Positions 1-8,896 of a stretch of DNA of 64,000 bases are shown here, in pieces. Source of the stretch: Lachnospiraceae bacterium (GTDB taxonomy: Bacteria; Bacillota; Clostridia; Lachnospirales; Lachnospiraceae); NCBI GenBank assembly GCA_024682075.1, contig JAIKZQ010000003.1, positions 24,390 to 88,389 on the forward strand, read 5' to 3'. The notes beneath the pieces were generated by a model, which was not told where the DNA came from, made no database searches, and saw only the letters and a program-made list of their open reading frames with translations. The position numbers were made by a program, and so were the translations under genes. The stretch's first letter is position 1; each line of letters begins with the position of its first letter.

Positions 1-2
1 AT

Positions 3-947
3 ACTCCGGATAATGTATGCGTACTGCCGGATGCAATATGGTTTTCCGAGATGATGACGGGCAAATATGATCAGCAGATGCAGCAGATGGTATTCCTTAC
101 CAACAGGACAGGAAGCTTTATTTATCCGGCCGGTAAGCCCATGTTCTTCTGGCCCTTCGACCAGACTTATGCAAGGGATTATGATTATGAAGACGATACC
201 CGTCCCGACGGGGGAGTGGTGATCACCGGATACCATGGAACGTCAACCGAGATCAATATACCTGATTATATAGACGGAAAACCTGTCACGGCGATCGGTG
301 ACGAAGCATTTAAGGAATCCGCAGTTGAGAAGGTCGGACTTCCGGAATCTCTTACCAGGATCGGACAACATGCATTTTATGACAGTCAGATTTCGTTCAT
401 CGGAATGCCCGATGGACTTAAGAGCATCGAATACAGCGCTTTTATGGATTGCGAGCAGCTTACTTCCATAACTCTTCCTTCCACCATGGAGTCGATCGGT
501 GAGCTTGCTTTCTGTCAGACATCGCTCGGAGGTGTGATAAGCATACCTCAGTCCGTCAAGTTTATCGGCCCCGGTGCTTTTGCCGTAAGAAACTGGAATA
601 ACTTGACGGGATTTAATGTTGCTTCGGGCAATCAGTGTTATTTCCACAATGAAGCGGGAGCGTTATGCGATTATTATAACGATGGATATATCCTGCTTCA
701 GTATCCTTCCGGCAGACTTGATACGGAAGTTACTCTGGATGCACAGTGCCTGGCAATAGAAAAATTTGCATTTGCACACTGCTATGATCTTACTTCGGTT
801 AATGTGTCAGGCAATCTTATGGCAGTGGCTTATCAGGCATTTTTCAATACGAACGTGACCGCTATTACCGTACCCACGGACTGCTCAGTTAATGAGGATC
901 TCGGAGAGGAGATCACGGTCACCAGATCCGGTAATCTGCCTAAGTAA
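3..947 (+). CDS. Leucine-rich-repeat (BspA-like, LRR_5) protein, 5' end missing
   Basis: The reading frame is open from the first bases of the window, so the true start lies upstream; the ATG at 51 is only the first internal Met. From about residue 85 of the visible part the protein shows repeats of the BspA/LRR_5 type (I-P-D...G-x-P-V-T-A-I-G-D-E-A-F, then L-P-E-S-L-T-R-I-G and S-I-T-L-P-S-T-M-E-S-I-G), a family usually displayed at the cell surface for adhesion. The part before the repeats is rich in aromatic and acidic residues and I do not recognise it. No membrane anchor is visible in this portion. It ends 27 bases before the FHA-ABC gene, so the two are probably cotranscribed. Confidence 0.8.
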   Translation, partial: TPDNVCVLPDAIWFSEMMTGKYDQQMQQMVFLTNRTGSFIYPAGKPMFFWPFDQTYARDYDYEDDTRPDGGVVITGYHGTSTEINIPDYIDGKPVTAIGDEAFKESAVEKVGLPESLTRIGQHAFYDSQISFIGMPDGLKSIEYSAFMDCEQLTSITLPSTMESIGELAFCQTSLGGVISIPQSVKFIGPGAFAVRNWNNLTGFNVASGNQCYFHNEAGALCDYYNDGYILLQYPSGRLDTEVTLDAQCLAIEKFAFAHCYDLTSVNVSGNLMAVAYQAFFNTNVTAITVPTDCSVNEDLGEEITVTRSGNLPK

Positions 948-974
948 ATAGAAAGTCTGTAAAAAGGTGATGAA

Positions 975-3485
975 ATGAGTGTGATCAATCAGTTAACGGT
1001 AATCCTGCCCGGAGCCCAGCCGATAGTTGTCGACCTGGGAAGTTACGGGCGCAATTATGTGACTCTCGGAAGAGGCACGATGCACGGAAACGGGCAGCTG
1101 GCGAACGATATCCAGATCGATAATGCATATTCGGAGGTCTCACGTGCACAGTGTACCTTCACCATTGATCCTTACGGATACTGGAGCATTGCCGATGATA
1201 ACAGTACGAACGGACTGTTTTTCAACGGGCAGCAGATCAGTTCCAAAAGGATGGTCGACGGTGACAGGTACTATATAGGATCCGATCCCGATAAAAGGTT
1301 CGTGCTGCTGTTTGCGACAAGAGAAGCGGTCAGTTCCGAGTCCGGTTCTTCTTCGGAAGTGTTGAATAATGTAAAGGGCATCTCGCTTCAGGATAAGCCG
1401 CAGATAACCATAGGCCGTATCCCGGAATGTGACATAGTTATCAATCATCCTACGGTATCGAGACAGCACTGCATCGTCAGACATGAAGGTGATCAATTTG
1501 TGATCTATGATACTTCATCCAATGGTGTGCTGCTGAACTCCGTTCCTGTTCAGAAGAAGGCTGTCCTTAATCCCATGGACAGGATCACGATCGCAGGCAC
1601 GACTTTCATATTTACCGACGGAACTCTGTATTCATACAATCCCACCGGAGGCGTCAGTGTTTCCGCTGAAAACGTCTGCAAGGTGGTTGGAAAGAGAGGC
1701 AAAAAGAAGACCATTACCGATAACGTGAGCTTCACGATCGAGCCCAATAAGTTTGTGGCGATCATCGGAGGATCCGGTGCCGGAAAGACAACGATCCTTG
1801 ACTGCATATCCGGAATGACGGATCATACGTCCGGTGAGATATTCATAAACGGTGAACCTCTTTCAACGTCCGGCAAGAGTTTAAGAAGCCTGATGGGATA
1901 TGTTCCCCAGCAGGATATAGTGTATGATTCACTGACACTTGAGAAGATGCTTTTTTATTCTGCAAAGCTCAAGATGTCGCCCGACTCTTCGAAAGAAGAG
2001 ATAAAGAAGAAGATCGATGAGATCCTTGACATGGTTGAACTGACCGATCACAGGAAGACCATCATCAGCAAACTCTCGGGCGGTCAGAGAAAGAGAGCGA
2101 GCATCGCGGTAGAGCTCCTGGCATCTCCCAGACTGTTCTTCCTCGATGAGCCTTCATCCGGACTTGATCCCGGAACAGAGAAGCACCTCATGCTGCTCCT
2201 TAAGAAACTGGCCGCATCCGGCAAGACAGTCATCATGGTCACTCATACGGTTCAGAATCTCGATCTCTGCGACGATATCGTATGTATGGGACGCGGGGGA
2301 AAGCTCTGCTTCTTTGGACCTCCCGCTGATGCACTGAAATTCTTCGAAAAGCCGGCACTTACCGACATATATGACGATCTGAATCAGAATTCCGAGGCAA
2401 CAAGCGAAAGATACAAGCAGTATTCGCTTTCCCAGAAGCATGATGAGATCGCTCCTTCAGAAGAAAAGCCTCCCAAGAAAGGCGGAATGAAGGAATCTTT
2501 CAGACAGTTCCGCATCATGACAAGCAGATATTTTGCGATAATTCTGAGTAAAAAGCCCAGACTGATCCTGCTCCTTCTTTTACCGGTATTCCTGACACTT
2601 CTGGTATGCGTGGCATTCCAGGCGGATGGAAACTTTTACAATTTCCTGATGAGGACTTTTGGAAGTTCTGTGGCAATTGTAAGAGAAAACTACCCTTTTT
2701 TGGTCGCAGGTGATACAATGTCATTGATGTTTGCTTTTTCCTGCGCGGCATTCTGGACCGGAATCTTTAATTCGGTGCAGGAAGTCAGTAAGGAGAGAAC
2801 GATCTTTGAAAGGGAAAGATTCTCCGGCATAAGCGTTTCGGCGTACGTGATGAGCAAGTTCGTGCCCCTGTGTCTTCTGTGTATCATACAGTCGGCGATA
2901 ATGTATGTGCTCCTGTCGATCATGACCAATACGACCGCAACGATGGACGGTATCGTTCGTTCGGTGACGGCGCTTTCCTTCGGAATGGACACTGACGGAG
3001 TTGTTCTCGGAGCAGGGATGATGTGGCTTGAGAATTACCTCACAACATTCCTGTGCACGCTGTCGGCAATGTGTCTCGGACTCATGATATCGACCCTGGT
3101 ATCCAATGAGATGGCACTGATCCTGTGCCCGATATGTCTGATGCCCCAGATCCTTTTCTCAGGAGTTGCAGGAACACTTACAGGCATCACGAAGACGATA
3201 TCCAATTTCATAAGCTGCAGATGGAGCTGCCTTGCGTTTTTTATTTCGGCTGACATCAATGAGCTGTATAAATCATGCGAATATGATCAGGGACTTTGGG
3301 AACTGACATCCTTTGCTGATGACGGGGGCGCCGGAATCATGGATGCGGCTTATGAATCCACCACGAGATACCTTTTCGGCTGTAACGGTGTCGTGAGTGC
3401 GTGGATCGTCCTGTCACTGATGTGTTTGGTCTTTGTTATCGCAGCTATCATAAGCTTGCGTTTTAAAAAGAGCAGAAGCAGATGA
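975..3485 (+). CDS. FHA-domain-regulated ABC exporter (two FHA domains, ATPase and membrane domain in one chain)
   Basis: This 836-residue single chain has two N-terminal FHA domains, at about 29-100 and 143-215 (each with a G-R, S-R-x-H/Q-C and S-T-N-G/S-S-N-G pattern). An ATP-binding cassette follows: Walker A GGSGAGKTT near 265-273, signature LSGGQRKRAS near 366 and Walker B LFFLDEPSSGLD near 388. The last 300 residues form an ABCG/ABC-2 membrane domain with about six hydrophobic segments. FHA domains bind phosphothreonine peptides. Mycobacterial Rv1747 has a comparable FHA-ABC fusion controlled by Ser/Thr phosphorylation, so phospho-dependent export is a reasonable inference; the substrate is unknown. 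The start follows AAAAAGGTGATGAA. No kinase gene is visible in the window. Confidence 0.9.
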   Translation: MSVINQLTVILPGAQPIVVDLGSYGRNYVTLGRGTMHGNGQLANDIQIDNAYSEVSRAQCTFTIDPYGYWSIADDNSTNGLFFNGQQISSKRMVDGDRYYIGSDPDKRFVLLFATREAVSSESGSSSEVLNNVKGISLQDKPQITIGRIPECDIVINHPTVSRQHCIVRHEGDQFVIYDTSSNGVLLNSVPVQKKAVLNPMDRITIAGTTFIFTDGTLYSYNPTGGVSVSAENVCKVVGKRGKKKTITDNVSFTIEPNKFVAIIGGSGAGKTTILDCISGMTDHTSGEIFINGEPLSTSGKSLRSLMGYVPQQDIVYDSLTLEKMLFYSAKLKMSPDSSKEEIKKKIDEILDMVELTDHRKTIISKLSGGQRKRASIAVELLASPRLFFLDEPSSGLDPGTEKHLMLLLKKLAASGKTVIMVTHTVQNLDLCDDIVCMGRGGKLCFFGPPADALKFFEKPALTDIYDDLNQNSEATSERYKQYSLSQKHDEIAPSEEKPPKKGGMKESFRQFRIMTSRYFAIILSKKPRLILLLLLPVFLTLLVCVAFQADGNFYNFLMRTFGSSVAIVRENYPFLVAGDTMSLMFAFSCAAFWTGIFNSVQEVSKERTIFERERFSGISVSAYVMSKFVPLCLLCIIQSAIMYVLLSIMTNTTATMDGIVRSVTALSFGMDTDGVVLGAGMMWLENYLTTFLCTLSAMCLGLMISTLVSNEMALILCPICLMPQILFSGVAGTLTGITKTISNFISCRWSCLAFFISADINELYKSCEYDQGLWELTSFADDGGAGIMDAAYESTTRYLFGCNGVVSAWIVLSLMCLVFVIAAIISLRFKKSRSR

Positions 3486-3513
3486 TTTGAGATAAATAAA
3501 AAGGAGAGAAAAA

Positions 3514-4356
3514 ATGAGAAAAAAGTTTATGTCAAAAAGGAGTAAGTCAGCAGTTATCACCTCACTGTTCCTCGGCTTCACCCTTATGCTGGGCGGCTGC
3601 GGAGGAGATGCATATTCTACTTATGCATCCGCTTACAACAAGGTCTCGGCTAAGGGCGGCATCAATGCCGACATCGAGGCTACCATTACGCTCGATGATG
3701 TTGAGCAGGAGTATGAAGGAAACTTCAAGCTCGACAACACCAGCAATACTCTTTACTATGAGATGACCTGTAACGGTGAGACCACCACTCAGTTCTCTGA
3801 CGGTGAGTATCTCTATACCGAAAGAGGCGGAGAGAAGATCAAGTATGATCTTAACGACAAGCCCGACGGTGAGCCTCAGGCAAGAGACAATGCCCAGGGC
3901 GGAGAAGCTCCTCAGTTTGATGCAGCTGAATTCCTTACCGAGTTCTCAAGCTTTCTTGAGGCAGGTAAGATCAGAGAGCTCGGACTTCTCAATCCCCTTG
4001 ACAAGGCAGCTGTTACCAACGTTACCGTAAGCGGCAATCAGTATACTCTTGAAGTATCATCCACGATCCTTAAGAGATTCATGAACACCATGGCTACCAA
4101 CGAGTCCGGATCAGGTGATGCCATTGAGGTTACCGATCTCAGCAACTTCACCTATGTAGCTACCATCGAAAATGGCGTTGTGACCGGAACCCATTATTCA
4201 GGCGAGATCACCATCGTTGTTCCCGGATCACTTCTTGCATCCGACGATGATGAAGAGTACACCATCGAGTTCGATATCCAGATCACCTTCAGAAAGCCCG
4301 GAACCGAAGTTGATGTTGACATCCCCGATGGAGACGACTACGTTCTTGCACAGTAA
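3514..4356 (+). CDS. Secreted lipoprotein of unknown function
   Basis: The 280-residue product has a basic N-terminus, a hydrophobic stretch and a lipobox LGGC with the lipidated Cys at residue 29, so it should be anchored on the outer face of the membrane. The mature part is mostly beta-strand-like, with alternating D-G-E-Y/T-L-Y-Y-E patterns that recall the LolA/LppX-like lipoproteins (DUF6612-type) of Firmicutes; this match is by eye only. AAGGAGAG precedes the ATG. It starts 29 bases after the FHA-ABC exporter, so it may be the exporter's extracytoplasmic partner (inference). A structured element follows the stop codon. Confidence 0.75.
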   Translation: MRKKFMSKRSKSAVITSLFLGFTLMLGGCGGDAYSTYASAYNKVSAKGGINADIEATITLDDVEQEYEGNFKLDNTSNTLYYEMTCNGETTTQFSDGEYLYTERGGEKIKYDLNDKPDGEPQARDNAQGGEAPQFDAAEFLTEFSSFLEAGKIRELGLLNPLDKAAVTNVTVSGNQYTLEVSSTILKRFMNTMATNESGSGDAIEVTDLSNFTYVATIENGVVTGTHYSGEITIVVPGSLLASDDDEEYTIEFDIQITFRKPGTEVDVDIPDGDDYVLAQ

Positions 4357-4370
4357 ATTGAAATGATGAA

Positions 4371-4448
4371 CCGCCCGTGCGGCGGCATAAAGAGACGGCA
4401 GAGATAATCTGTTTGAGCGATCGGCCAGATCATCAAAACCGTCTCTTT
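4371..4448 (+). other. Structured intergenic element, possible weak terminator or RNA junction
   Basis: A perfect CCGCC/GGCGG hairpin with loop CGTGC (4371-4385) is followed by a 10-bp stem, AAAGAGACGG (4389-4398) with CCGTCTCTTT (4439-4448). The long stem encloses two smaller hairpins, CAGA..TCTG and TTGA..GATC..GATC..TCAA, giving a three-way-junction shape. It is followed by CTATTATG rather than a proper U-tract, unlike the clear terminators elsewhere in this window. Termination, processing or regulation are all possible. Confidence 0.45.
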
Positions 4449-4488
4449 CTATTATGTTAAGACTATTTTTTGATAAGGACACGGATTC

Positions 4489-6657
4489 ATGGATAGCAAG
4501 GTACAGGATGCTCTGAGGATAACGATAGAGGATCAGCAGTCACTGGTCCATCTCGGAAGCCTCGATTCGTTTGACATAACAGCCGGAGGAAAAAAGGCTG
4601 CCGGGCTCATGCTTAAGTATTTGGAAAAGCACGATGATAACCTTCTTAAGCAGGCCATAGATCTGTATGAGTCACTGATCCCCAATGAGAATTTCGGCGG
4701 CGAATATACCGCGCTTGAATGGATATGCAGATTCTGGCTCGCGCCCGAGGATGCTAAAAAAGGCATTCTTACGGTTCCCCTTGTCAACAGCTTCTGGACC
4801 GAGCTTTCCGAAAACGACTATGACAATCTGAGAACTTATCTCCAGTACAAGTATCATTTCGTCGAATATCCTAAAAACGAGGATAACACTGCCAAAAAAG
4901 CCAGGATGAGATACCTGGAGGATTTCATATTGTTCGATAATCCCGATCGTGAGAGATGGGAAGATACCAGGCATAATCTGGAAAAAGTGGGCCTTAAGGA
5001 AGGCATGAGCGTGGCCGATGTAGGATGCGGTCCCGGTTATTTCACATTCAAATTCTCCGAGATAGTCGGAGAGAGCGGAAAGGTCTATGCAAGTGAGACC
5101 AATCCCAGACATCTTGAATTTCTCAGAAAATATGTTGCTGCCAATAAGATCGATAACGTAGAGGTCATCGAGAGTTCATTCAACGGAATAGGACTTCCCG
5201 AGGATATCCGTGTCGATGTCGTATATATGTGTTCTCTCTATCACAATGTGTATGCCGCATTCACCGATGCGGAGAGAGAAGTGTTCGTAGGAAGTATCAG
5301 AAGGGCTCTCGGCAAGAACGGAAACCGCCTTGTCATAGTGGACAATGACCTCGTGACTGGCATGGATCTTCCATACCATGGTCCCTATATAAATAAGCAG
5401 CTGATCATCGGACAGCTCTGGTACTATGGTTTCGAACTGGAGAATACATTCCAGTTCACACCTCAGAGATATGTCCTTGTGTTTAAGATGACCGATATCC
5501 CCGAGCAGACTCCCGTAATGGAGAAAACTCCGGAGAACGTTGTTGCAGTCGGTTCTCCGGTTTCAATGGTCAGATACCGCATAATCGGAACATCAACTTC
5601 CGGATATACATGCAGGGGCAAGAGAGTCGGACGTATCATGCATGAAGGCTTCACCGAAAATGATGAAGCAAAACTGCAGAAAGCATACGACGGATTTGAG
5701 GAACTGTGGCCCAAGGAGAGGATCGGCGACGATTACACCGCACTCATGTGGCTGATCAAATACAGGCTTTCGGGTGAGCAGGAAAGAAGCAACATGACCG
5801 AAGATATCTTCACAAGGGATTGGGCTGCCTTTTGGTGCGGTGATGACTTCGCCAATCTGAAGACTTACCTGTATTACAAATTCGACCTTGCTCTCCCTGA
5901 TGATCCGGATGCCTCGATCGATGTTAACTACGAATATTCCGGAACTGAGTTTTCTATCGCAAAGCTCAATCTCTGGAACGAATATCTTATCTTCGACAAT
6001 CCCAACAGGAAGCTGTGGGAGCATACCGATGACATGATGAAGTTCTGTGACATAAAGCCCGGCGAGAAGATCGCCGACATCGGATGCGGAGGCGGATATT
6101 TTACATGGCAGTTCTCTAAGATGGTCGGAGAAAAGGGCCTTGTGTATGCCACGGAGATCAACGAGGATGCGATGAGTCATCTGATCTCATTTGTGGAGGA
6201 CAACAAGATCTCCAACATCAAGACCGTCGTCACGAAGATGAACACGACCGGTCTTCGTAAAAACAGCGTTGATACCATCTACATGTGTTCCGCATATCAC
6301 GCCGTATACATAACCGACATTGAATTCGTCAAGGACGCATTCATTGAAAGCATACATAACGCTCTTAAGAAAGGCGGCAGGCTGATCATAGTGGATAATG
6401 CCGTTACCGACAGGGACACTCCTCCTTATTACGGACCCGGCATTAAGCCTGAGCTCATAATCGCACAGCTTATCCATTACGGTTTCCATCTTGTTGACCG
6501 CTGGCAGGGAGGACCTCAGCGTTTTGCACTCATTTTTGCCGAGGATGAGGACTATGTGCCACCCAAGAAGGACAAGAACATGAAAAACGGAGGAATGAAG
6601 AGTGGAAAGAAGCTCTTACAGCAGGCACTCAGGGTCAGGGACAAGAGAAGCGAGTGA
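4489..6657 (+). CDS. Tandem-duplicated SAM-dependent methyltransferase
   Basis: The 722-residue protein consists of two homologous halves. Each has an alpha-helical lead-in (Y-T-A-L-E-W-I-C-R-F-W-L near 65; Y-T-A-L-M-W-L-I-K near 417) and a class I Rossmann methyltransferase. Motif I is VADVGCGPGYF near 175 and IADIGCGGGYF near 527. Each half then has an acidic loop (S-E-T-N, T-E-I-N), a Y-M-C-S-x-Y-H-x-V-Y motif and a late R-L-V/I-I-V-D-N strand. Both SAM-binding glycine motifs look intact, so both halves may be active. I cannot name the substrate. The small N-terminal region of each half may be a separate recognition domain. A Lys-rich tail closes the protein, and its 3' end overlaps the next reading frame if that gene uses the GTG at 6602. 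Confidence 0.82.
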   Translation: MDSKVQDALRITIEDQQSLVHLGSLDSFDITAGGKKAAGLMLKYLEKHDDNLLKQAIDLYESLIPNENFGGEYTALEWICRFWLAPEDAKKGILTVPLVNSFWTELSENDYDNLRTYLQYKYHFVEYPKNEDNTAKKARMRYLEDFILFDNPDRERWEDTRHNLEKVGLKEGMSVADVGCGPGYFTFKFSEIVGESGKVYASETNPRHLEFLRKYVAANKIDNVEVIESSFNGIGLPEDIRVDVVYMCSLYHNVYAAFTDAEREVFVGSIRRALGKNGNRLVIVDNDLVTGMDLPYHGPYINKQLIIGQLWYYGFELENTFQFTPQRYVLVFKMTDIPEQTPVMEKTPENVVAVGSPVSMVRYRIIGTSTSGYTCRGKRVGRIMHEGFTENDEAKLQKAYDGFEELWPKERIGDDYTALMWLIKYRLSGEQERSNMTEDIFTRDWAAFWCGDDFANLKTYLYYKFDLALPDDPDASIDVNYEYSGTEFSIAKLNLWNEYLIFDNPNRKLWEHTDDMMKFCDIKPGEKIADIGCGGGYFTWQFSKMVGEKGLVYATEINEDAMSHLISFVEDNKISNIKTVVTKMNTTGLRKNSVDTIYMCSAYHAVYITDIEFVKDAFIESIHNALKKGGRLIIVDNAVTDRDTPPYYGPGIKPELIIAQLIHYGFHLVDRWQGGPQRFALIFAEDEDYVPPKKDKNMKNGGMKSGKKLLQQALRVRDKRSE

Positions 6658-7255
6658 GTCCGGCAATAAGGCTGTTTTTGAACGAAGGATGACTGTCATT
6701 GCAACTGTGACGGCATACGGGACAGGATCAGACAGTGACGGTGCGGTGCTGGTTGCAGACAAGATCATTGATTCCCAGATGATGAGACCTTCGCTTGCGG
6801 ACATAGCTCTTGATACCATTTCCAAGATGGCCAATAACGAGCTTTTGATGATCCATCCCGAGAGGAGAGAGGACAACTCGGTTGATGCCGCAGTTGTGAT
6901 GATCAGGAAGAATAAAGCCAGATTCTTCATTTCCGGCGTGTCGGCAGCTTATCATTTCTCCGGAGGAAAGCTTCTTCACAGATCGGAATCCGGTGAGGCA
7001 CCGGCCATAGGCAAGACTCCCAGATTCGACCCCAGACTTGAGAAAGCATTTGATCTCGGCAGGGGAGAGAACATTTTTCTTACCGCAGACAGAGCACTTT
7101 CGGAGAGCATATCCGATGATAAGCTCGAACAGATGGCGGCTTCTTTGGCCGGCCCCGAGGAATTCATGGATGCCCTGATAAAGGAAATGGGCCCGGAAAG
7201 GTCTTTTTCCGCAGGAATAGCATTTTTACCGCCCCGAAAGCATTTATTCTTTTAA
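6602..7255 (+). CDS. PP2C-like protein lacking metal-binding residues (probable pseudophosphatase)
   Basis: GTG at 6602 has a GGAGG eight bases upstream but overlaps the methyltransferase gene by 56 bases. ATG at 6689 has no good ribosome site but is where recognisable sequence begins, so the start is uncertain. From 6689 the fold pattern resembles a compact PP2C phosphatase: V-D-A-A-V-V-M-I-R-K-N-K-A-R-F-F-I-S-G-V-S corresponds to the strand normally ending G-D-S, and I-F-L-T-A-D-R-A to the usual L-x-T-D-G-L. The D-G-x-G-G motif and the metal-binding Asp residues are absent. Dephosphorylation activity is therefore unlikely; a scaffold or phosphate-sensing role near the FHA exporter is possible. 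The assignment rests on motif spacing alone. Confidence 0.55.
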   Translation: MERSSYSRHSGSGTREASESGNKAVFERRMTVIATVTAYGTGSDSDGAVLVADKIIDSQMMRPSLADIALDTISKMANNELLMIHPERREDNSVDAAVVMIRKNKARFFISGVSAAYHFSGGKLLHRSESGEAPAIGKTPRFDPRLEKAFDLGRGENIFLTADRALSESISDDKLEQMAASLAGPEEFMDALIKEMGPERSFSAGIAFLPPRKHLFF

Positions 7256-7279
7256 CGGATAAAATAAAGGAGTACGTGA

Positions 7280-8722
7280 ATGATCACAGAATCAAGAAAA
7301 AAAGAACTGTTAGCGCATGCCGAGGAGACTTTTGCCAAGGTTGAGGAGTTGCAGCGTCTCGGTCTCGTATGCGATGACGGTGACTTTGTTCCTTCGGTTC
7401 ATTACCCGCCTATAACGCAGTACGATAATTGCGACATAGACGAGTATTTTAAGACCTATACACTTCCTGCAGACGGCATGATGGATATCTATGTGCATAT
7501 TCCCTTCTGCATCCAGCATTGCACCTTCTGCCATTACCCCGGTCTTACCGGTGAAAGGGTTGAAGAGAAGAAGAAGTATATAGACTATCTCATTCGCGAG
7601 ATGGACATATACCGTGAGTATCACGGGATCGATAAGATAAAGCCCCGTTCGATCCTTCTCGGCGGCGGCACACCGACATCTCTTACTCCCGAGCTTTTGG
7701 AGCATTTCCTTACGGAGTTTGAAAAGAGAGTCGATCTGAGTGCCTGCAAGCAGTACAATGTCGATCTCGGTCCGAATTCCATAAACGGAGAGTCCGGTAC
7801 CAAAAAGTGCGAGATCATGAAGGCCCACGGCATTACCAGACTTACCATAGGACTTCAGTCTCTTAATGACGATGTGCTGAAGCTCATGAACCGTCCTCAT
7901 AATTCCGAGGAGGCTATCCAGTCGGTATATAAGGCACTCGAGTACGGATTTGACGTGAACATCGAATTCATCTACGGACATCCCGGTGAGACTATCGACA
8001 ACTGGATCGAGGACATGGAAAAGGCTGTCGGGCTTCCCATGAATGAGATACAGGTTTACAGACTGAAGGTACAGGCTTACGGAGATTTTCAGGGAATAAT
8101 CAACAGATTCCACAGGGGATCCGGCTCCGCGGATATTCCTGACTTTAAGTCAACAATGATGATGAAGCAGATCGCGCAGGATATCTTCAATGAGCATGGC
8201 TTCAATGAGAGGCTCAGGAGAGTATTTACAAAGAACAAGGCGATCTTCTCGCATTATGCTTACAACCAGTGCTGTAACCAGTTTGACCAGGTCGGATTCG
8301 GACTTACAGGCTTCTCAAGTTACCGTGACAGATTCGATATCAACACTCAGAATTTTGAGGAGTATTATGCAGCAATAGATGCAGGAAAGCTTCCCATTAA
8401 CCGCGGACTTGTAAGGTCTGCGGAGGAGCAGGCAAGATGGGCTATTGTCCTGCCTCTTAAGAACAGGGATGTGCGCAAGACCGAGTTTAAGCAAAGGTCC
8501 GGTTATGAATTTGATGATGTGTTCAAGACCAAGGTTTCCCTTCTCAAGGAATACGGACTGCTTGAGGACACCGGAAATATCATCCGTCTGACAGAACTCG
8601 GCGGTTTCGTTGCCGACGAGGTATGCGAACAGTTCAACTCGATCCCTTATCTTCCTTTCCCCAGGGAAAGATATGCTGAGGGACCTCTCAATCCTTATCT
8701 GAATAATGTTCTTTTTGAATGA
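7280..8722 (+). CDS. HemN/HemW-like radical SAM protein (coproporphyrinogen III oxidase family)
   Basis: The 480-residue protein carries the radical SAM iron-sulfur motif C-I-Q-H-C-T-F-C (Cys77, Cys81, Cys84). This is the CxxxCxxC spacing after H-I-P-F that is typical of the HemN/HemW family. L-L-G-G-G-T-P-T-S-L follows, and the sequence continues with the family's N-x-E and G-L-Q-S-L-N-D-D patterns. The C-terminal part is a winged-helix-like HemN_C region. Family members include true anaerobic coproporphyrinogen oxidases, the haem chaperone HemW and unrelated enzymes. No haem genes are nearby, so the specific reaction is left open. AAAGGAG precedes the ATG; a strong terminator ends the unit. 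Confidence 0.82.
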   Translation: MITESRKKELLAHAEETFAKVEELQRLGLVCDDGDFVPSVHYPPITQYDNCDIDEYFKTYTLPADGMMDIYVHIPFCIQHCTFCHYPGLTGERVEEKKKYIDYLIREMDIYREYHGIDKIKPRSILLGGGTPTSLTPELLEHFLTEFEKRVDLSACKQYNVDLGPNSINGESGTKKCEIMKAHGITRLTIGLQSLNDDVLKLMNRPHNSEEAIQSVYKALEYGFDVNIEFIYGHPGETIDNWIEDMEKAVGLPMNEIQVYRLKVQAYGDFQGIINRFHRGSGSADIPDFKSTMMMKQIAQDIFNEHGFNERLRRVFTKNKAIFSHYAYNQCCNQFDQVGFGLTGFSSYRDRFDINTQNFEEYYAAIDAGKLPINRGLVRSAEEQARWAIVLPLKNRDVRKTEFKQRSGYEFDDVFKTKVSLLKEYGLLEDTGNIIRLTELGGFVADEVCEQFNSIPYLPFPRERYAEGPLNPYLNNVLFE

Positions 8723-8780
8723 CCCTTCGTGCGGATGCATTTTTCCTGATGGGTTACCGTAACATGAATAATGTGATTAT

Positions 8781-8815
8781 CCCGCAGTTTTCGTGACTGC
8801 GGGATTTTATTTTTC
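8781..8815 (+). terminator. Rho-independent terminator after the radical SAM gene
   Basis: The perfect stem CCCGCAGT/ACTGCGGG (8781-8788 and 8796-8803) has a seven-base loop and is followed by ATTTTATTTTTC. It closes the accessory block 1-8722. Confidence 0.9.
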
Positions 8816-8844
8816 TTGTTATTTTTATGCTGCTATAGTAATAT
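8816..8844 (+). promoter_or_regulatory. Sigma-A-type promoter for the HD-GYP-like/pilT unit
   Basis: TTGTTA (8816-8821), a 17-base spacer and TAATAT (8839-8844) lie about 50 bases upstream of the GTG at 8897, directly behind the terminator. Confidence 0.6.
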
Positions 8845-8896
8845 AGATTAGTAATTTTGTTTCTTTTGATGTGATAAATAGCTATGGGGGGATAGC

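Noticed and set aside
4362..4395. Hammerhead-like TGATGA next to a GC hairpin
   Set aside because: The GAAA core segment and cleavage-site stem are missing.
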